From Psychrobacter immobilis (GTDB lineage: Bacteria; Pseudomonadota; Gammaproteobacteria; Pseudomonadales; Moraxellaceae), in contig NZ_CAJGZJ010000006.1 in the NCBI RefSeq assembly GCF_904846225.1, positions 62,001 to 126,000 on the forward strand: 64,000 bases of DNA, in the 5' to 3' direction. The notes beneath the pieces were generated by a model. That model did not search any database, was not told the DNA's origin, and saw only the letters and a program-made list of their open reading frames with translations. The position numbers and the translations under genes were made by a program. Positions 27,078-37,100 of the stretch are shown one piece after another. Position 1 is the stretch's first letter, and each line of letters opens with the position of its first letter.

Positions 27078-28208
27078 ATGATGAGTGCGCTTAAGCACGA
27101 GCCAAAACCAGCTTCTTGGCTGACAGAATTGTTTGCTCGCATAGAGAGGTTAATCAGTGGTGAGCTAAGTCATCTATTGATGGTTAACCATAGTAAGCGA
27201 CCTTGGCATATGCCAATTATCGCGGCGATTACCATTAGCTTCCCCGTATTCGTGGGTGCCTATTTTGGTGCGTTGCCATCAGGTATTAAGGCATCTTTGG
27301 GCGCAATGGTTTTTTTAAATACCCCATTGGCTGGCAAACTGCCTTATCGGCTAGTGACGGTAATGGCGTGGGGGTTTGCCATGTCGTTATGCTTTGCATT
27401 GGGCTTAATTGGTCAGCAAATCCCCTTATTAAAATTGCCGATATTTGCTTTAATGGCCTTTGGTATCGTCATTTTTGGACGTTATTATCGTCAACCACCG
27501 CCAGCAGGTTTATTCACCATGATGGCAGGTGCTATTGCGTTATTTATACCACTGCCTTTAGAGGACATTATGCCAGCAATAGGTTTGGTGATGCTGGGTA
27601 GTGGCTTTGCTCTCGTCATGTCGCTGCTGTATTCGCTGTTTTTATTAGCGACGCGCCCAGCTACGCCGACGCCTACCTATTGTTATGAGCCAGACACGAT
27701 TACTGAAAGTATCGTTGTGGCTGGGTTTGTCAGTCTGGCATTACTCTTAGCATTACTCCTAAATCTGACCAATCCATATTGGGCAGCAATCAGCTGTTTT
27801 CTGATTATTCAAGGTATTCATTTACGTACCATGTGGATTAAGCAAATACATCGTTTGCTGGGCACCATCGTAGGCATGGGGCTGGCGGGCTGGATGTTGT
27901 CTTGGGGTTTATCGATATGGGGCGTGGCACTGACCGTTTTGATTATGATGCTTTTTATTGAGAATTTGGTAGATCGGCATTATGGCTTGGCCGTGATATT
28001 TATTACGCCGTTGACGATATTTATTGCTGAATATGGCAGTGGTTTGCCCTTGTCTGAGCAAGTCTATCAATCGGTGATTCAGGCGCGCTTATTCGATACG
28101 GCGATTGGTTGCTTGGTTGGTCTCAGTGGCGGGGTAGTGATACATTCGACCAATCTGCGTGTGCCGATACGGCGCATGGAAAATTGGCTGCTGGCGCGTT
28201 TTGGCTAA
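27078..28208 (+). CDS. FUSC-family inner-membrane protein
   Basis: 376 residues with about ten hydrophobic helices in two blocks (roughly residues 45-190 and 210-340), the layout of the fusaric acid resistance/aromatic acid exporter (FUSC) family. The conserved second block begins near FVSLALLLALLLNLTNPYWAAIS and includes IHLRTMWIKQIHRLLGTIVGMG. Members export aromatic acids or other small organic acids, often with a membrane-fusion partner, which is absent here. The substrate is unknown. A terminator follows directly. Confidence 0.85.
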   Translation: MMSALKHEPKPASWLTELFARIERLISGELSHLLMVNHSKRPWHMPIIAAITISFPVFVGAYFGALPSGIKASLGAMVFLNTPLAGKLPYRLVTVMAWGFAMSLCFALGLIGQQIPLLKLPIFALMAFGIVIFGRYYRQPPPAGLFTMMAGAIALFIPLPLEDIMPAIGLVMLGSGFALVMSLLYSLFLLATRPATPTPTYCYEPDTITESIVVAGFVSLALLLALLLNLTNPYWAAISCFLIIQGIHLRTMWIKQIHRLLGTIVGMGLAGWMLSWGLSIWGVALTVLIMMLFIENLVDRHYGLAVIFITPLTIFIAEYGSGLPLSEQVYQSVIQARLFDTAIGCLVGLSGGVVIHSTNLRVPIRRMENWLLARFG

Positions 28209-28241
28209 GGCGTTTTGGTTGGAATAAAAAGAGAGGCAATC

Positions 28242-28276
28242 AAGGCGTATAAACTGAATTTATACGCCTTTTTTTA
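28242..28276 (+). terminator. Terminator after the FUSC gene
   Basis: AAGGCGTATAAA (28242-28253) pairs with TTTATACGCCTT (28259-28270) and is followed by a T run. Confidence 0.9.
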
Positions 28277-28330
28277 TTGACTACGTTACTTCTGAATATG
28301 TTGTCTATAATTATTTCATCTATAACTATA

Positions 28331-28466
28331 GTCGATCCACTATAAAGTAGATACAGTGCTACTGGTATAAATGTTGCGCTGCCTCTGTCTGCATAGGCAC
28401 AGCAAGCAAGGAAAATTTGTCTCAGTAGCGCGTGATAATATTTGTATCTCTTTTATCTAGAACTAA
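28331..28466. repeat. Intergenic palindromic repeat, copy E (downstream of aroE)
   Basis: Begins GTCGATCCACTATAAAGTAG and ends TGTATCTCTTTTATCTAGAACT. It is the approximate reverse complement of copy F at 29395-29534, so aroE sits between two inverted copies of about 136-140 bp. Same orientation as copy H at 57243. Confidence 0.85.
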
Positions 28467-28477
28467 CAATATTTCAT

Positions 28478-29338
28478 CTAGCTTTTATTTAAGATTTTAG
28501 TTGCTTGTGCCACATCAATAGTGTGCCCCGTCCAATGCTCAAAACTTAATGCCGCTTGTCCAATAAGCATGCCATAACCGTCGGATATCTGCGCGCCGCG
28601 TGCGGCAAAATGCTGCAAAAACGGCAACGTTCGCCCATACATCATGTCGTAGGCATACTGACAGTTTAGCGCTGCACTAAGTGGTAACGTAGCATCTGAT
28701 AAGCCAATGGATGTGGCATTGATAATGAGATCAAACTGTCCGCTTAACTCCGCTGTGCGACAAGTTTTAATCTGCTGCTCATTAATGATAGGACTGGCAT
28801 TGCTCAGCTCATTGACCAAATCTGTCGCCTTATTTAAGGTGCGATTGGCGATGGTAAGAGTGGCAATACCTGATTCAATCAGTGGCATTATGACACCGCG
28901 CGCCGCGCCACCTGCGCCAATGAGTGCAACGTGAGCGCCATCAAGCGGCCAACTCAAGCTCGTTATATGGTTGACCAATCCTTGACCGTCTGTGTTGTCA
29001 CCGTAGACGGCCTCTGCTACCGACGCGCCATTGTCTAACAATGTTTTATTTAACAGTAACGTATTGACCGCGCCTGTCACTTTGGCATGCTCTGATAGGC
29101 CGCCACGCGCCAAGCAGCAATCATAAGCGACTTGTTTAAACGGTACCGTAACGTTGGCACCCACACCGCCGCCACGAAAAAATGCCTCAATGACTGCTAT
29201 AAAGCTGGCCTCATCATCAGGGCAATACTGACGTTGATAGCGAATATCAATGCCTGTTTGCGTGGCAAATAGCGTATGAATTTCAGGGGATTTACTATGG
29301 GCAATTGGATTGCCAATAACGATAAAGTGCTGAGTCAT
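28478..29338 (-). CDS. aroE: Shikimate dehydrogenase AroE
   Basis: 286-residue NADP-dependent enzyme reducing 3-dehydroshikimate to shikimate in aromatic amino acid synthesis. The N-terminal substrate domain has VIGNPIAHSKSPEIH and GANVTVPFK with the catalytic Lys. The NADP motif is ALIGAGGAARGV (near residue 130), with NRT binding the cofactor phosphate, and DGYGMLIGQAALSFEHWTG is near the end. The ATG at 29338 fits the family; the frame extends 31 codons into repeat copy F, which is rejected as start. Confidence 0.95.
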   Translation of the reverse strand: MTQHFIVIGNPIAHSKSPEIHTLFATQTGIDIRYQRQYCPDDEASFIAVIEAFFRGGGVGANVTVPFKQVAYDCCLARGGLSEHAKVTGAVNTLLLNKTLLDNGASVAEAVYGDNTDGQGLVNHITSLSWPLDGAHVALIGAGGAARGVIMPLIESGIATLTIANRTLNKATDLVNELSNASPIINEQQIKTCRTAELSGQFDLIINATSIGLSDATLPLSAALNCQYAYDMMYGRTLPFLQHFAARGAQISDGYGMLIGQAALSFEHWTGHTIDVAQATKILNKS

Positions 29339-29394
29339 AAATGGTCCGCTGGCTGTGGGAGACAAAATTATTACTAAATTTTTTACTAAAATAT

Positions 29395-29534
29395 AGTCAG
29401 TCCTAGATAAAAGAGATACAAATATTATCACGCGCTACTGGTATAAATTTTCCTTGCTTGCTGTGCCTGCGCAGACAGAGGCAGCGCAAAATTTATACCA
29501 GTAGCACTGTGTCTGTTTTATAGTGGATCAACGA
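29395..29534. repeat. Intergenic palindromic repeat, copy F (upstream of aroE)
   Basis: Starts AGTCAGTCCTAGATAAAAGA and ends TTTTATAGTGGATCAAC. It is inverted relative to copy E. Inner palindrome arms: CTACTGGTATAAATTTT and AAAATTTATACCAGTAG. The rest of the 29339-29864 gap shows no gene. Confidence 0.85.
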
Positions 29535-29864
29535 TAGTGGTTAGAACTCACTTATCATAAGGGATACTGTTATATTTAACAAACCGAAGACTGAGCAAAT
29601 AAGCGCTTGAATAGAAAAGACGTTTTGATACGTTATATCTTTAACAAATCTGTACTCTCTAGGAGCGTTATCCGTAACGTAAAGGGTAGTCAATTGTTAC
29701 GCAGTTGGGTAAACTATAGAATATGCAAAATTATTAATATTCTTTAGTGAGTGTTCGACTATAAAAATCCAAATGCTAAGATAGGTGGTTAATAAAAAAC
29801 ATTGTTTATTATCAGCGGCATATCTGCTCGCTCGTTAATACTATATTGAGACCAATCTAAAATT

Positions 29865-30554
29865 GTGAGTAAATTGTCCATGTGGAATACTACCCTACAG
29901 ACCTTTTTGGTCGGTACGATAATGGCGGTTGGTGTGTCGTTAAGCGGCTGTAATAGCAGTACAGACGATGCCCAAAATCAAGACACTAACGCAAGCACCA
30001 GCGAACAGACAGTCGCTAATGACACGACAGCTCAGAACAGTGTTCCGGCGAAGGGGGATTTAGATGGAGCGACGACTCAGCAAGCCACGCCAGTGAAGTA
30101 TGATGTCTTGGCATGGGGTGCTGACAGCGTTAAATCGCTTAGCATTGACGAGTTGGATGGTATAAAATCGACTTTTGGCAAAGTGGTGAGCACCGATAAA
30201 AACAGCCTAGATTATGCTAGTAATCCTGCGACTAAATATCGCTTTATGAAAACCGATGCGCCTTATTTGGATATTATTGATTCCGAAAAGTACCTTGAGC
30301 TTGGCTGGTATTATGCCAATCCTACCGACTCTGACAAAGAAAAAAAGCTGAGCCAAAACCATGCCAAAAAAGCGCACAAACTGGCGCGCCAATTGATGGG
30401 TGACGAGGGTGGTACGATGGTTGCTGATATGCTCAACAATCAAATCACCAAAAATAAAGTCGTCGGTGGTCAAAAAGTAGAACTGGCAAAATGTGAGTTT
30501 TATAGTTGTATGCTGATCATCAATAAATCCGCTGCTCAAACAGATAATAGCTAA
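29865..30554 (+). CDS. Putative lipoprotein of unknown function
   Basis: 229 residues. The N-terminal hydrophobic segment ends in the lipobox LSGC, so lipidation at that cysteine (about residue 29) is expected. A Thr/Ser/Gln-rich spacer follows, then a mostly alpha-helical globular part from about residue 75 (KYDVLAWGADSVKSLSIDELDG onward) with two cysteines near the end. The start is GTG 29865 or ATG 29880. It ends four bases before the pabC frame and probably shares the transcript. The family is not recognised. Confidence 0.75.
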   Translation: MSKLSMWNTTLQTFLVGTIMAVGVSLSGCNSSTDDAQNQDTNASTSEQTVANDTTAQNSVPAKGDLDGATTQQATPVKYDVLAWGADSVKSLSIDELDGIKSTFGKVVSTDKNSLDYASNPATKYRFMKTDAPYLDIIDSEKYLELGWYYANPTDSDKEKKLSQNHAKKAHKLARQLMGDEGGTMVADMLNNQITKNKVVGGQKVELAKCEFYSCMLIINKSAAQTDNS

Positions 30555-30557
30555 GCG

Positions 30558-31508
30558 GTGGTGGTCATAACGCCGTCGCCTAGCAGCTGGCTCTGTCTAC
30601 AGTCATCAGACGATATGACAGATGTCCCAAATGCCACCATGCCATTGGACAATCGTGGATTGGCATACGGCGATGGTTTTTTTACCACTATGGGCGTTAT
30701 TGATGGGCTGATATTATGCTCAGACCATCATCATCAGCGCCTTATTTCTCATGCTAAAGCCTTGCAATTTAATTTAGATAGCCATTCACTACTAACCACA
30801 TTACAAATCCATGCGCAGCGCCTACGACAAGGCGTGCTAAAACTTATCGTGACTCGTAGCACGCAAGAAGTTCGTGGTTATGGCTATACGGTCAGCGACG
30901 CTGGCAGTGCTTGCGAGGTTTGGCTAAAATCCTCTGAAATGACGGTCGCTACTACCGAGCAGCTGCGACTAACTGACGGAAAATTCATCCCTGTACAGCC
31001 TATCAGCGCTGCCATTTGTTTGTCTTCGCAGCTTGCCTGCTTGCCGCCGCCACTGGCAGGTCTTAAAAGCCTCAATCGACTCGATACCGTGCTGGCAAGT
31101 GCGGAGCTACAACGCATCAAAGCCGATCCATTAAAATCTCATGCAGAACAAAGTATCGGCGAGGGGCTGCTGCGTGATATGAGCGGGCGCTGGGTTGAGG
31201 GTACGATGAGTAATGTGTTTTATCAGTTGTCAGAGTCAAAAAACACCGTTGACGCTGATAAAGGCGATACCAATTATCTAACCGCTGGTCAATGGTACAC
31301 GCCATCTATGGCAAAATCAGGCGTCGCTGGCGTAATGCGGCAAGTGATTATCGACGCCTTATCCAACACAGAACAGCCAGTTATCATTAGGTCATTACAA
31401 GATGAAGATTTGCCAAATTTAAAGCAGTTATTCTTTTGCAATGCACTGCGCGGCATCATGCCCATGAAAAGTCTGACGTTATTGGCGGATGAGGTTATAG
31501 GTTTTTAA
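30558..31508 (+). CDS. pabC: Aminodeoxychorismate lyase PabC
   Basis: PLP-dependent enzyme (fold type IV) forming p-aminobenzoate for folate synthesis. The family N-terminus is MPLDNRGLAYGDGFFTTMGV, the PLP lysine lies in GLKSLNRLDTVLA, and EGTMSNVFYQL is the cofactor-phosphate loop. It has 316 residues from GTG 30558 or 297 from ATG 30615; the second better fits the family. There is a roughly 25-residue insertion (SESKNTVDADKGDTNYL) compared with E. coli. It is followed by mltG and tmk, the conserved pabC-mltG-tmk order. Confidence 0.88.
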   Translation: MVVITPSPSSWLCLQSSDDMTDVPNATMPLDNRGLAYGDGFFTTMGVIDGLILCSDHHHQRLISHAKALQFNLDSHSLLTTLQIHAQRLRQGVLKLIVTRSTQEVRGYGYTVSDAGSACEVWLKSSEMTVATTEQLRLTDGKFIPVQPISAAICLSSQLACLPPPLAGLKSLNRLDTVLASAELQRIKADPLKSHAEQSIGEGLLRDMSGRWVEGTMSNVFYQLSESKNTVDADKGDTNYLTAGQWYTPSMAKSGVAGVMRQVIIDALSNTEQPVIIRSLQDEDLPNLKQLFFCNALRGIMPMKSLTLLADEVIGF

Positions 31509-31618
31509 CCAGTTCAATCGTATTTAAAAATATTAAATTGAGATTCAGATTTATAGTTTGCGGCAAGATGTCGATTGAAATGTAGATTCATAATGAGTTT
31601 TCTTTGTAATAGATAAAC

Positions 31619-31792
31619 TAGGGCATGTCATCAATTAGCACACTTAATCATTTAGTGGTCTTAAAATGGCTAAATTTTGCCAAACATCGTCAAATAACGG
31701 GTTAATATCTCGATATTATCTGCGTTATTTTCCTTGTTTAACTGCCATTTATCTCATTTTAAGCCTCACAATCTAAATGATGACACGCCCTA
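31619..31792. mobile_element. 174-bp MITE, copy 2
   Basis: TAGGGCATGTCATCAATTAG at the left end and the complementary-like CTAAATGATGACACGCCCTA at the right, with TA flanks. The interior closely follows copies 1 and 3 (GCCAAACATCGTCAAATAAC, AATATCTCGATATTATCTGC). More divergent than the other two. It lies between pabC and mltG. Confidence 0.85.
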
Positions 31793-31932
31793 GAAATATC
31801 AATAAAAGCGCATAAATATTGAACCACATAAATGCGTATTAATACCAAGTTAATTCACAAGCTAAGCAAAACCCATTGAAAATCACACGGTTCAGTGCTA
31901 AATTCTAGCAAACATCTGCCTCGCGAGTTGCC

Positions 31933-33213
31933 ATGAGCAAGCCTACATCTGAAACGCCTCCTGAACGTCCTAATGATACGCCATCAAATAATCAAGATAG
32001 CACCGCTCAGGAGCGTGTTGATACCACGCTACCAGACTCAAAACCCGTCGAGAATGGCGTAAGAGAAACACCTGCAACAGATGTCTCGCTCATCAGTGGG
32101 GACAGCAAACCACGCAAATATAAAGCAGACAATCCATCGTTTTTTATGCAGCGTGGTTATCAGGTATTACTTGTTCTTGGGCTTATTGCCGCGTTTTTCT
32201 TAGTGATGGTTTACCAAACGTTGTTTGGACGTATTGAGCAACCACAGCAGATGGTTACGATAGAAAAAGGTCAGACCTACTACGGATTATTGCCGCAGTG
32301 GCAACAGCAGATTCCACTATTTTCTGCCAGTGTTGCCAAGCTTTATATCAAATCGCAAGTAGGTGCGCCATTACATGCCGGTATTTATCAACTACCAGAG
32401 AACCCAACCATCGCTGAGGCGTTGCAAGTGCTTGCGCAAGGTGCAAAAGCGGCAATGGTAAAAGTGCAAATTATCGAAGGCAAAACCTCCAAAGATTTAT
32501 ATCAGGCACTACGTGACAATAATGGCCTCAAAAAAGAAGTACTGACCCCTGATAGCGACAATACCAGCATTGCGCAGGCTTTGGACTTGGTTGGCATATT
32601 GCCCGATAGCGTCGTCAATAGTGGCGATCCTATCGTCAATCATAATCTGGAAGGCTGGTTTGCCCCTGATACTTATTATTATGGTGAAGGTACCAGTGAT
32701 AAGCAGGTATTGATGGACTTGTATAAACGTCAGCAGCAAGCACTTACCAAAGCGTGGGAAAACCGCGCAGCAGATTTGCCTTATAAGAGCCCTTATGAAG
32801 CATTAGTAATGGCGTCCATTATCGAAAAAGAAACCAGTGTGGCAGAAGAGCGTGCCATAGTATCAGCGGTGTTTAAAAATCGCTTGAATAAAGGCATGCG
32901 TCTGCAAACCGATCCAACGATTATCTACGGTATGGGCAGTCGTTACGAAGGTAATATTCGCCGTAAAGATATCAACGAAAAGACCTCGTATAATACTTAT
33001 CAAATTGATGGTCTACCACCAACGCCAATCGCTCTGCCTTCTGCTGCTTCTATCGAAGCGACGTTGCATCCAGCAGATAGTGAGGCGTTGTATTTTGTGG
33101 CAACAGGCACAGGTGGGCATAAATTTACCAATAGCTTGACTGACCACAATCAAGCGGTCAAAGATTATTTAAGCGTCATGCGTGAAAAGAAAGCGCAAAT
33201 GCCGCCACAGTAA
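31933..33213 (+). CDS. mltG: Endolytic murein transglycosylase MltG
   Basis: 426-residue membrane-anchored lytic transglycosylase proposed to terminate glycan strand synthesis. A cytoplasmic Ser/Asp/Pro-rich N-terminus of about 70 residues is followed by one transmembrane helix (VLLVLGLIAAFFLVMVYQ) and the periplasmic YceG domain. The catalytic Glu lies in MASIIEKETSVAEER, followed by the family motifs RLQTDPTIIYG and SYNTYQIDGLPPTPI. The N-terminal extension is longer than in E. coli (340 residues total). ATG 31933 is the best start. tmk follows by about 115 bp. Confidence 0.94.
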   Translation: MSKPTSETPPERPNDTPSNNQDSTAQERVDTTLPDSKPVENGVRETPATDVSLISGDSKPRKYKADNPSFFMQRGYQVLLVLGLIAAFFLVMVYQTLFGRIEQPQQMVTIEKGQTYYGLLPQWQQQIPLFSASVAKLYIKSQVGAPLHAGIYQLPENPTIAEALQVLAQGAKAAMVKVQIIEGKTSKDLYQALRDNNGLKKEVLTPDSDNTSIAQALDLVGILPDSVVNSGDPIVNHNLEGWFAPDTYYYGEGTSDKQVLMDLYKRQQQALTKAWENRAADLPYKSPYEALVMASIIEKETSVAEERAIVSAVFKNRLNKGMRLQTDPTIIYGMGSRYEGNIRRKDINEKTSYNTYQIDGLPPTPIALPSAASIEATLHPADSEALYFVATGTGGHKFTNSLTDHNQAVKDYLSVMREKKAQMPPQ

Positions 33214-33326
33214 GTTAGTTTTTTACAGCAGTACCTATTTGTGAATTTTCAACACGCCCTAAGCAACTTATCATTTGATGAGTGTTATAAAAAATATAAC
33301 GCTCATGAGTGACACAAGGTCATATC

Positions 33327-33722
33327 ATGTCAGCACCTATAAAAACCAGTTCGATATCAGCTAATTTTTCTGAAACCAATCTCTCTGAAGCCAATTTGTC
33401 TCAAACGTCCATTAAGCCTAATCAAGGGCGCTTTATTAGCTTTGAGGGAACCGAAGGCGTGGGTAAAACGACGGCGATTGAACAGCTGTGCGCGCGCTTG
33501 CAAGATAGTGGTATTAAATATCAGCGTACCCGTGAGCCAGGCGGTAGTCCATTTGCGGAGCGTTTGCGCGAGATATTATTGGATCCAGCCACCGATATTA
33601 CTGACGATACAGAGCTGCTGCTGCTATTTGCGGCGCGAAGCGATCATATGCAGCAAGTGATTCTGCCAGCCCTGCAACGCGGTACATGGGTGATATGTGA
33701 TCGATTTACTGACTCTTTATAA
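33327..33722 (+). pseudogene. tmk: tmk 5' fragment (thymidylate kinase, interrupted)
   Basis: N-terminal part of dTMP kinase, which makes dTDP and is normally essential. About 130 residues remain, with the P-loop FEGTEGVGKTTAIEQL, the substrate segment TREPGGSPFAERLRE, and the DR motif VICDRFTDS. The host frame is cut after GACTC at 33711-33715. The element then supplies a leucine codon and a TAA stop. The missing part, starting TIAYQGYGRAHGDD, is found at 46895 onward. The start is probably ATG 33327 (GTG 33309 also in frame). No functional kinase can be made from this fragment alone because the lid and C-terminal helices are missing. Confidence 0.93.
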
Positions 33723-33735
33723 TCCGTTATTTTTT

Positions 33736-33913
33736 ATGTAAACTCGTGATTAGTGTTTGAAAAGCAGGTTATCCCTTAGGTCTAAAGATCTAATGCCAAA
33801 ATATAGGCTATAAATGTAAACATATTAGGTTATTCAATTTATATAGTCTTTTGGAAACTAAAGTAAACGAAACAAGAGCCTAAATTTGATCATCAGATTC
33901 TGAAAATGTAAAC
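33736..33913. repeat. Left-end subterminal repeats ATGTAAAC (three copies)
   Basis: ATGTAAAC occurs at 33736-33743, 33814-33821 and 33906-33913, all in the same orientation. The complementary form GTTTACAT/A occurs at the right end. Such arrays usually bind the recombinase at transposon ends. The remainder of the 33723-34146 gap has no gene. Confidence 0.6.
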
Positions 33914-34146
33914 ATGGTGGATGGGCTCTATCGTATACAAATTTTAAAAGTTAGCACTTTTACAAGCGACTCGAATTCAAGATACAACTGATTAGAGACT
34001 CGTTATAGGTTGACCAATTGGTTGTACAGTAAGTTTTGGTTGCAGATTTATTCATCTGATAATTATTTTTATAAATAAGACATTATTGATAGATTTTTGC
34101 AACAAAGCCGATTATAAGTAATCTTTATTTTATAAATGGTCAGGGG

Positions 34147-37100
34147 ATGAGTGTGAAAAATTTACCTAAAGAAGGTGATAGCCAAAGAATTGGACGATTA
34201 GCGAAAAAAGCTTTGTCTAATCATATGCCCCTTGATTGGATAGATAAAGAACTAGATGGTGATTCAGACTTTGGAATTGATTATCTAATACAGTTGAAAA
34301 ATGACAGTAGTCAAGTCGAGTTTAGCTTCTATCTACAGCTCAAAGGTACTATGTCACCAACATATAATAAAACTCATACATCTATCTCTTACGACTTCAA
34401 AACCACTACATTAGCATTTTATCACCAACAAGAACCTCTTGTGATGGTAGCGGTTGTAGATATTCGAGATGAAAAAAAGTTTTATGAGTGTCCTATTTAT
34501 TATTTTTGGCTTGATGAGAAATGGTTTGACGAAAATGCTAAAAAGTTGAATAGTCAAAAAACTATTTCGATAAACATTCCTACTACGAACCTGCTAAATC
34601 AGGAATTAAATATATATAGTTTTTATGCGAATAGATTTCAAGAAAAGCTAGCATTCTCCGAGATTAGAAAGGGTATTAACGGATTAGAAAGACCTGTGTT
34701 GGATACTTTAAGTTTAATTGCAAAAAATATCGATGAAAAGCCTATTTTTTTAAAATCGATTGAACTGAAAAATGAAGCCCCTTGGATTGATAATCCTAAG
34801 GATGAGGTTTCAACTGATTTAAAGATGTGTTCAGATTATTTATCAAATAATCGCATACAGGCTGCGAAAGTAGTATTAGACAAACTAAATACTAAAAAAG
34901 ATAACTTTAGTACTCATGAAATGGCAGAGTTTTACTATCAAAGAGGTAATATTCTGTCTCATGAAGGATTTCGTGATGATGCGGAAAAATACTTTAAGTT
35001 AGCACAAGAGAAGAGTTCTAAAGATCGATATCGTTTGGCATACTTAGAGTCAAAATTTAAACTAGACTCAACACTTTCACAAGATGAGCTCGAAGAATCA
35101 CTTGATACACTAGGGAGTAGCAGTCTTCCAGAATGCGCACTGAAAGCTAAAATTCTAGCAATGCTTAAGAGACCTACAGAGGCTCTACAACTGCTAAAAC
35201 GATATTACCCCACTGAAATTATGATGCAAATGGTTATATGTACTATAGGATTTCTTCATGAAGAACTAGACCTCATCATTGAAGAAAATTTAGGCCATGA
35301 ATTTGAGGATGATAGAAAAACCTATATTTTTAATGCACTAGCTGCTAGAAGGTTATTCCAGAAATCTTCAAATGATGTGGGAATATATGGAGAGATTCTT
35401 CCTATTGAGGGGAGACCTGATTACGATCTAGAAGGGATGAAGCAAGCATTTAGTTCATTACAGAAAGCATGGGTTGCAGCTAAAAAGCTAGGATATCCAA
35501 ATGATATTACTATGCTTATAGATATAAGTGGATTAATTTACGGATATTTTAACAAATTAGAAGAGCTTACCTGTTATTTTGATGAGATTTTAAGTGAAAG
35601 AGCATCACATTCAGAAGTCATACGATCATATGTTCGTATATTATTTAATTGTGGGCAACATACAAAAGTAATCGAATTACTTGAAAAGCTAGAATCACTA
35701 GATGGTGATGAATGTGGTATGCACATCCTCTCATGCCATAATTTAAATAAATCTAAACTATGTTTGTCGTTAATTCAAAAATATGAAAGTATTTTATTAA
35801 GTTCTTCTAGAGAAAATATTCCTGCTATTTTTTGTATTGGGGCTGAAATTGCTGACTCAATGTTCGACAAAAATTTAGCTACCCGATATGAGGAAATTGT
35901 AAAGTCGCTCCCAGACGGTGAAGCATTCATCGCGATTCAAGATTTTGTCAATAAGTCCAACCGAGATAAAAGTAGACATAAGGAGTTTACCCAAAACTTA
36001 TATCAAAAATATATAGATTTAGATAAGCCTTTAGTTATTGCTGCACAACTGATTAGATATTTAAATCCTCGGGACAGTATGACTGCTAATCAATTAATTG
36101 AGTTAGCAGAGAGTATATTAGAAACAAGAGAGTTGAGTAAAAATAGATATTTAGACCTAGCACAAGCTTTTATTACTACAGGGCGCTGGGCTGATGCAGA
36201 AAGATTAGCAGAAAAAAATATTGCTAAAGGTATAGCTATTTCAAAATGGAAACTAGTACAAGCGGCAGCTTTACAAAATCAAGGTAGGGTAGGAGTTGCC
36301 TATCAGATTATTGCAGATGTAATTAAGTTAGAGGACATAGGAAAGCAAGAAAAAGATTTTTTTATCAATCTATCTCTTTCATTAGGCTTAATTGATAATG
36401 TAGTCGAACTACTTGAAGAGAATTTAGCAAATTCGTCTAATATAGAAGATAAAATCTTTATTATTAGACAACTTATTAGTATCTATCCAAACAGAGCTGA
36501 CTATACGGAAAAAACAAAGACTGCGGTTTTAAGATATGGAACACTTGTAGATCAAAATAACTGTGATCAGGAAGGTGATTATTTACAGTTATGCATGCTT
36601 TTGAGCCCATTTGAAAATGATAAACAGTTTACAGATTATACAGAAAGACGAAATGAATATACCAAAAAATTTCCTAACTCTAAAGTTTTTAAGATAGGGA
36701 ATATCAATACGGATGAAGGTGCTGAAGGATTATTAGAATCTTTGAGAGATATGGCGGGTATTACTCCAGAACTGATTGAATTATGGGAAAGTAACAAGCA
36801 AAAGCTTAGAAGTAGGGAATTACCTATACCTTTTTTTATGAGAGGACTATATCTACAGGATACTAGAGATATTTTTACTACTTGGTTTTTATCAAAATCT
36901 TCTACAGATCAAGAATTAGAATTTAAAATTATACATTCTCCTCAGTTAAATAAAAATGATTTTAAAGACCTAATAGATACGTCTAATATTTTATTAATAG
37001 AGGAAACTTCAATACTAGTTCTCAATGAATTAGGGATTCTTAATAGCTTCTTGGAGTCCTTACCAAGATTTTCTATCTTGGAAACGTTCTTTAAAAAACT

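Noticed and set aside
33250..33262. Fourth MITE copy between mltG and tmk
   Set aside because: Only about 12 bp (CAACACGCCCTA) match one end; no second end is present.
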